7,090 nt of DNA from a bacterium (GTDB lineage Bacteria > Arandabacterota > Arandabacteria > Arandabacterales > JALGWA01): NCBI GenBank assembly GCA_025774425.1, contig JALGWA010000055.1:1-7090 (forward strand), read 5' to 3'. Position 1 is the first letter of the stretch; each line of letters opens with the position of its first letter. Position numbers and translations under genes: made by a program. The notes under the pieces are model-generated. The model saw only the letters and a program-made list of their open reading frames with translations, did no database searches and was not told where the DNA came from. This document shows, piece after piece, positions 4,998 to 7,090 of this stretch.

Positions 4998-7090
4998 TGG
5001 TCTTGACCTCCTCGGGATCGGCCCCGGCGGCATCGAGCCGCTCGAGCATCCCCGCTATGACCGGGTCGTCGGGCGCGGCCCTCGCCGCGCTCCGGAGAAG
5101 ATCCCGCGCGGTTGCCGTGTCGCCGGCACGAGCGAAGACATCAGCCAGTGACGCGTATATCTCCGGCCGGTCGCCGTGCTCCAGGATCAGCGCGTGATAG
5201 ATTTCCATGCCCTCGGCCCCCCTGCCGCTCGCGAGGTAGAGGTCCGCGAGGTTCTTCCGGGCGTCCACGTTGTCTCCGCGCGCTTCAATCGCACGCTTGA
5301 AGACCTCCTCGGCCCCCGCGACGTCGCCCTCGCCGAAGCAGAGGCAGCCGAGATTGTTGAGCGCCCTCGAGTCGGCGGGATCGAGATCGACGACCCTCTC
5401 GAAATCCGCCCTCGCCTCGGCCGCCTTCCCGGCGAGCGCCAGGACTACGCCCCTCTGGTACAGGGCCTCGACATAGTCGGGCTTCAGCCGGAGCGCGGCC
5501 TCGAGGTCTTCGAGCGCGGAGGCCACATCCCCGCGTGCGACGGCGTCGCCCGCGCTCCGCAGTTTGAGCACCGCCTCTATCTCCGTCGCGGTCGGGCCGG
5601 TGCGGCTCTCCTCGAAATGCACGTATGAGTCCAGGGCGCACACGACCCGCCTGCCCATGTCCCCGAACCGCCTCTCAAGGTCCACGAGCATCGCCATCGA
5701 GGCGAACTCCGAAGGCAGACCAGCTTCCAGCAAGGCGTCCTTCTTCACGGCGACGGCGACGGGCAGGGCCGCCGCCATGTCATGGGCCCTCCCCCTGTGT
5801 TCGAGGGCGTTCCTCCTGGCGAACTTGACGAGCGGCTTCCCGGTCTTGCCGTAACCCGGCCGGAGCATCTGGAGGCCCCAGCCGGCGTTCGAGGCGGAGA
5901 CGGCGCAGCCGACGTCGTCCGCATCGAGCAGCCCCTCGAGGGGGGCGGCCCACCCCGGCGTGACAATCGCCCCCTCGGCGACGAAGAAGAGGGTTTCGCC
6001 CGCGTGGGCGCCCGCGAAGTCCAGCACGGCGCCCGCCGGCGTGCGTCCGTCGCCCTGCGCTATGGCCTCGGCGCCCCACTCCGCGTCCGGCTCGACGCCC
6101 GCGACGTAGACCGGGCCCGGCGAGGCCGCCTTCAGGCTGTCGATGGTATCCGCAAGCCGGCTCCCGCCCTCGGTCGCAATGACGACGACGGCCGGCCCCG
6201 TCGGTCCGGCGCTCGAAACGGGCTCCGCAGGCCGGCAGTCACCGAAGCACTCGGCGACGGGGGCCCACTTGGCCGTGAACTTGCGGCGGTTCTCCTCCAT
6301 GAGATCGCCGTAGTCGATGTCGATGCTCCGGAACGTCTTGCTTCCCTCGTGGTGGACGAATGTGTCCTTGGCCCACACGACCCTGTACCCGGCCAGCCTC
6401 GCCCTGAGACACAGGTCGTCGTCCTCGAAGTTTCCGATGCCGAAGCGGGTGTCGAAGAGCCCGATCTCCTCGAGCACCTTACGCCTGATCAGCATGCATA
6501 CGCCGACGACCTTCTCGACATCCACGCCCGCATGCCTGTTCTTCCGGTAGACCTCTTCGCTGAATTCGTACAGGCCCCGCTCGTTCTTGTAGGAGACGGG
6601 AATCTGCTGTACCGTCGAGGCGAAGCTCGTGGACGGCCCGACGATGCCGACCCGCTCGTCGCTTTCCATGTGCCACATGAGGCGCTCGAGCCAGCCGGGC
6701 GGCACGATCGTGTCGTTGTTGAGGATGACCACGTAGTCGCCGAATGTCGCCCTGATGCCCTGGTTGCACGCATACGCGAACCCCATGTTGGTTTCGTTTC
6801 GTATCACCTCGATGTTGTTCTGGTCGGCCTCGTAGGCCACATCTTCGGATGAGCCGTTGTCGACGAGCACGAGCTGATAGGGCAGGCCCGTGTTCTTCCT
6901 TATGCTCGCCCAGCAGTTCCGCGTCGCCTCGAGGTGGTTGTGCACGGGCAGCACTATGCCGACGTCCGGACATATCTCCGGCGCCGGCCTCGGCCGCTTG
7001 TAACCGCCTTCCTTCGGGTCGATCGCCGGCCCCCGCTTCTCCGGCCGCCCGGCGGCTATGAACTCGAAGACTTCCTCCCAGTGCCGCTCG
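4984..7090 (-). CDS. Multidomain glycosyltransferase with TPRs, N-terminus outside window
   Basis: The frame is open to the right edge, so only the last 701 residues are visible. A GTG at 6952-6954 is not a true start: it falls inside the first beta-strand (V-G-I-V-L-P-V-H-N), and about 45 sensible residues precede it. Visible residues 43-290 form a complete family 2 GT-A domain of the rhamnosyltransferase-like type: V-D-N-G-S-S-E-D (76-83), N-M-G-F-A-Y-A-C-N-Q-G (101-111), metal site L-N-N-D-T (123-127), G-N-F-E-D-D-D (219-225) and H-H-E-G-S-K-T-F (246-253). Residues about 299-500 are a second GT-A-like domain that has lost the acidic motifs. Residues about 505-690 are TPRs, with A-L-x-D-L-E-A-A-L-R-L-K-P and F-K-R-A-I-E-A-R-type units. 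No membrane segment is seen. The 3' end overlaps the next glycosyltransferase by 14 nt, so the two are probably made together. The upstream part may carry a further domain. Confidence 0.88.
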   Translation of the reverse strand, partial: ERHWEEVFEFIAAGRPEKRGPAIDPKEGGYKRPRPAPEICPDVGIVLPVHNHLEATRNCWASIRKNTGLPYQLVLVDNGSSEDVAYEADQNNIEVIRNETNMGFAYACNQGIRATFGDYVVILNNDTIVPPGWLERLMWHMESDERVGIVGPSTSFASTVQQIPVSYKNERGLYEFSEEVYRKNRHAGVDVEKVVGVCMLIRRKVLEEIGLFDTRFGIGNFEDDDLCLRARLAGYRVVWAKDTFVHHEGSKTFRSIDIDYGDLMEENRRKFTAKWAPVAECFGDCRPAEPVSSAGPTGPAVVVIATEGGSRLADTIDSLKAASPGPVYVAGVEPDAEWGAEAIAQGDGRTPAGAVLDFAGAHAGETLFFVAEGAIVTPGWAAPLEGLLDADDVGCAVSASNAGWGLQMLRPGYGKTGKPLVKFARRNALEHRGRAHDMAAALPVAVAVKKDALLEAGLPSEFASMAMLVDLERRFGDMGRRVVCALDSYVHFEESRTGPTATEIEAVLKLRSAGDAVARGDVASALEDLEAALRLKPDYVEALYQRGVVLALAGKAAEARADFERVVDLDPADSRALNNLGCLCFGEGDVAGAEEVFKRAIEARGDNVDARKNLADLYLASGRGAEGMEIYHALILEHGDRPEIYASLADVFARAGDTATARDLLRSAARAAPDDPVIAGMLERLDAAGADPEEVKTIEFD
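5007..5013 (-). promoter_or_regulatory. Shine-Dalgarno deciding the TTG start of the TPR glycosyltransferase
   Basis: GAGGAGG on the minus strand lies inside the last codons of the upstream glycosyltransferase gene, 9 nt before the TTG at 4995-4997. It is the strongest ribosome site near the start of the downstream gene. It favours this start over the longer frame and shows that the overlap is used for reinitiation or coupled translation. Confidence 0.8.

Noticed and set aside
5782..6852. 356-codon open frame on the plus strand
   Set aside because: It is antisense to the large glycosyltransferase, whose conserved motifs prove the other strand; composition is that of a shadow frame.
1..7090. 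CRISPR arrays, insertion sequences, tRNA or rRNA genes
   Set aside because: No regularly spaced repeats, transposase-like reading frames, terminal repeats or recognisable tRNA/rRNA segments were seen; coding genes fill nearly all of the window.

Overview
The window is a late (class III) flagellar filament locus from a GC-rich, flagellated bacterium, and every gene I can support lies on the minus strand. Transcription therefore runs from high to low coordinates: glycosyltransferase with TPRs (partial), second glycosyltransferase with TPRs, flagellin, fliS, fliD, a flgM-like gene, flbD (partial). The FlbD protein, the sigma-28-type promoter and the strong Shine-Dalgarno sequences fit many bacterial phyla. 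I cannot name the lineage from this sequence. The high GC content leaves long antisense frames without stops, which are shadows of the real genes.

Region 3540-7090 holds two overlapping genes, each with an N-terminal GT-A (family 2 type) glycosyltransferase region and a C-terminal TPR solenoid. The first is open through the right edge of the window, so its N-terminus is missing. It also carries a second, degenerate GT-A-like domain between the working one and the TPRs. Region 3240-3539 is the only long gene-free stretch. It holds an AT-rich patch, a sigma-28 promoter with an exact -35 element and standard 11-nt spacer, and a leader of about 210 nt with several inverted repeats.

Region 1-3239 is the filament operon: a short flagellin, a very stable UUCG-capped hairpin just after its stop codon, the flagellin chaperone fliS, the filament cap fliD (overlapping fliS by 14 nt), a probable anti-sigma-28 factor flgM, and flbD, cut by the left edge.

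A working model is that sigma-28 transcribes flagellin strongly, the hairpin sets a lower level of fliS/fliD/flgM, and FlgM made from the same transcript limits sigma-28. FliS escorts flagellin to the export gate and FliD caps the growing filament. The two glycosyltransferases next to flagellin are candidates for a flagellin-glycosylation module in which the TPR arms hold the protein acceptor. That last point is inference from architecture and neighbourhood.
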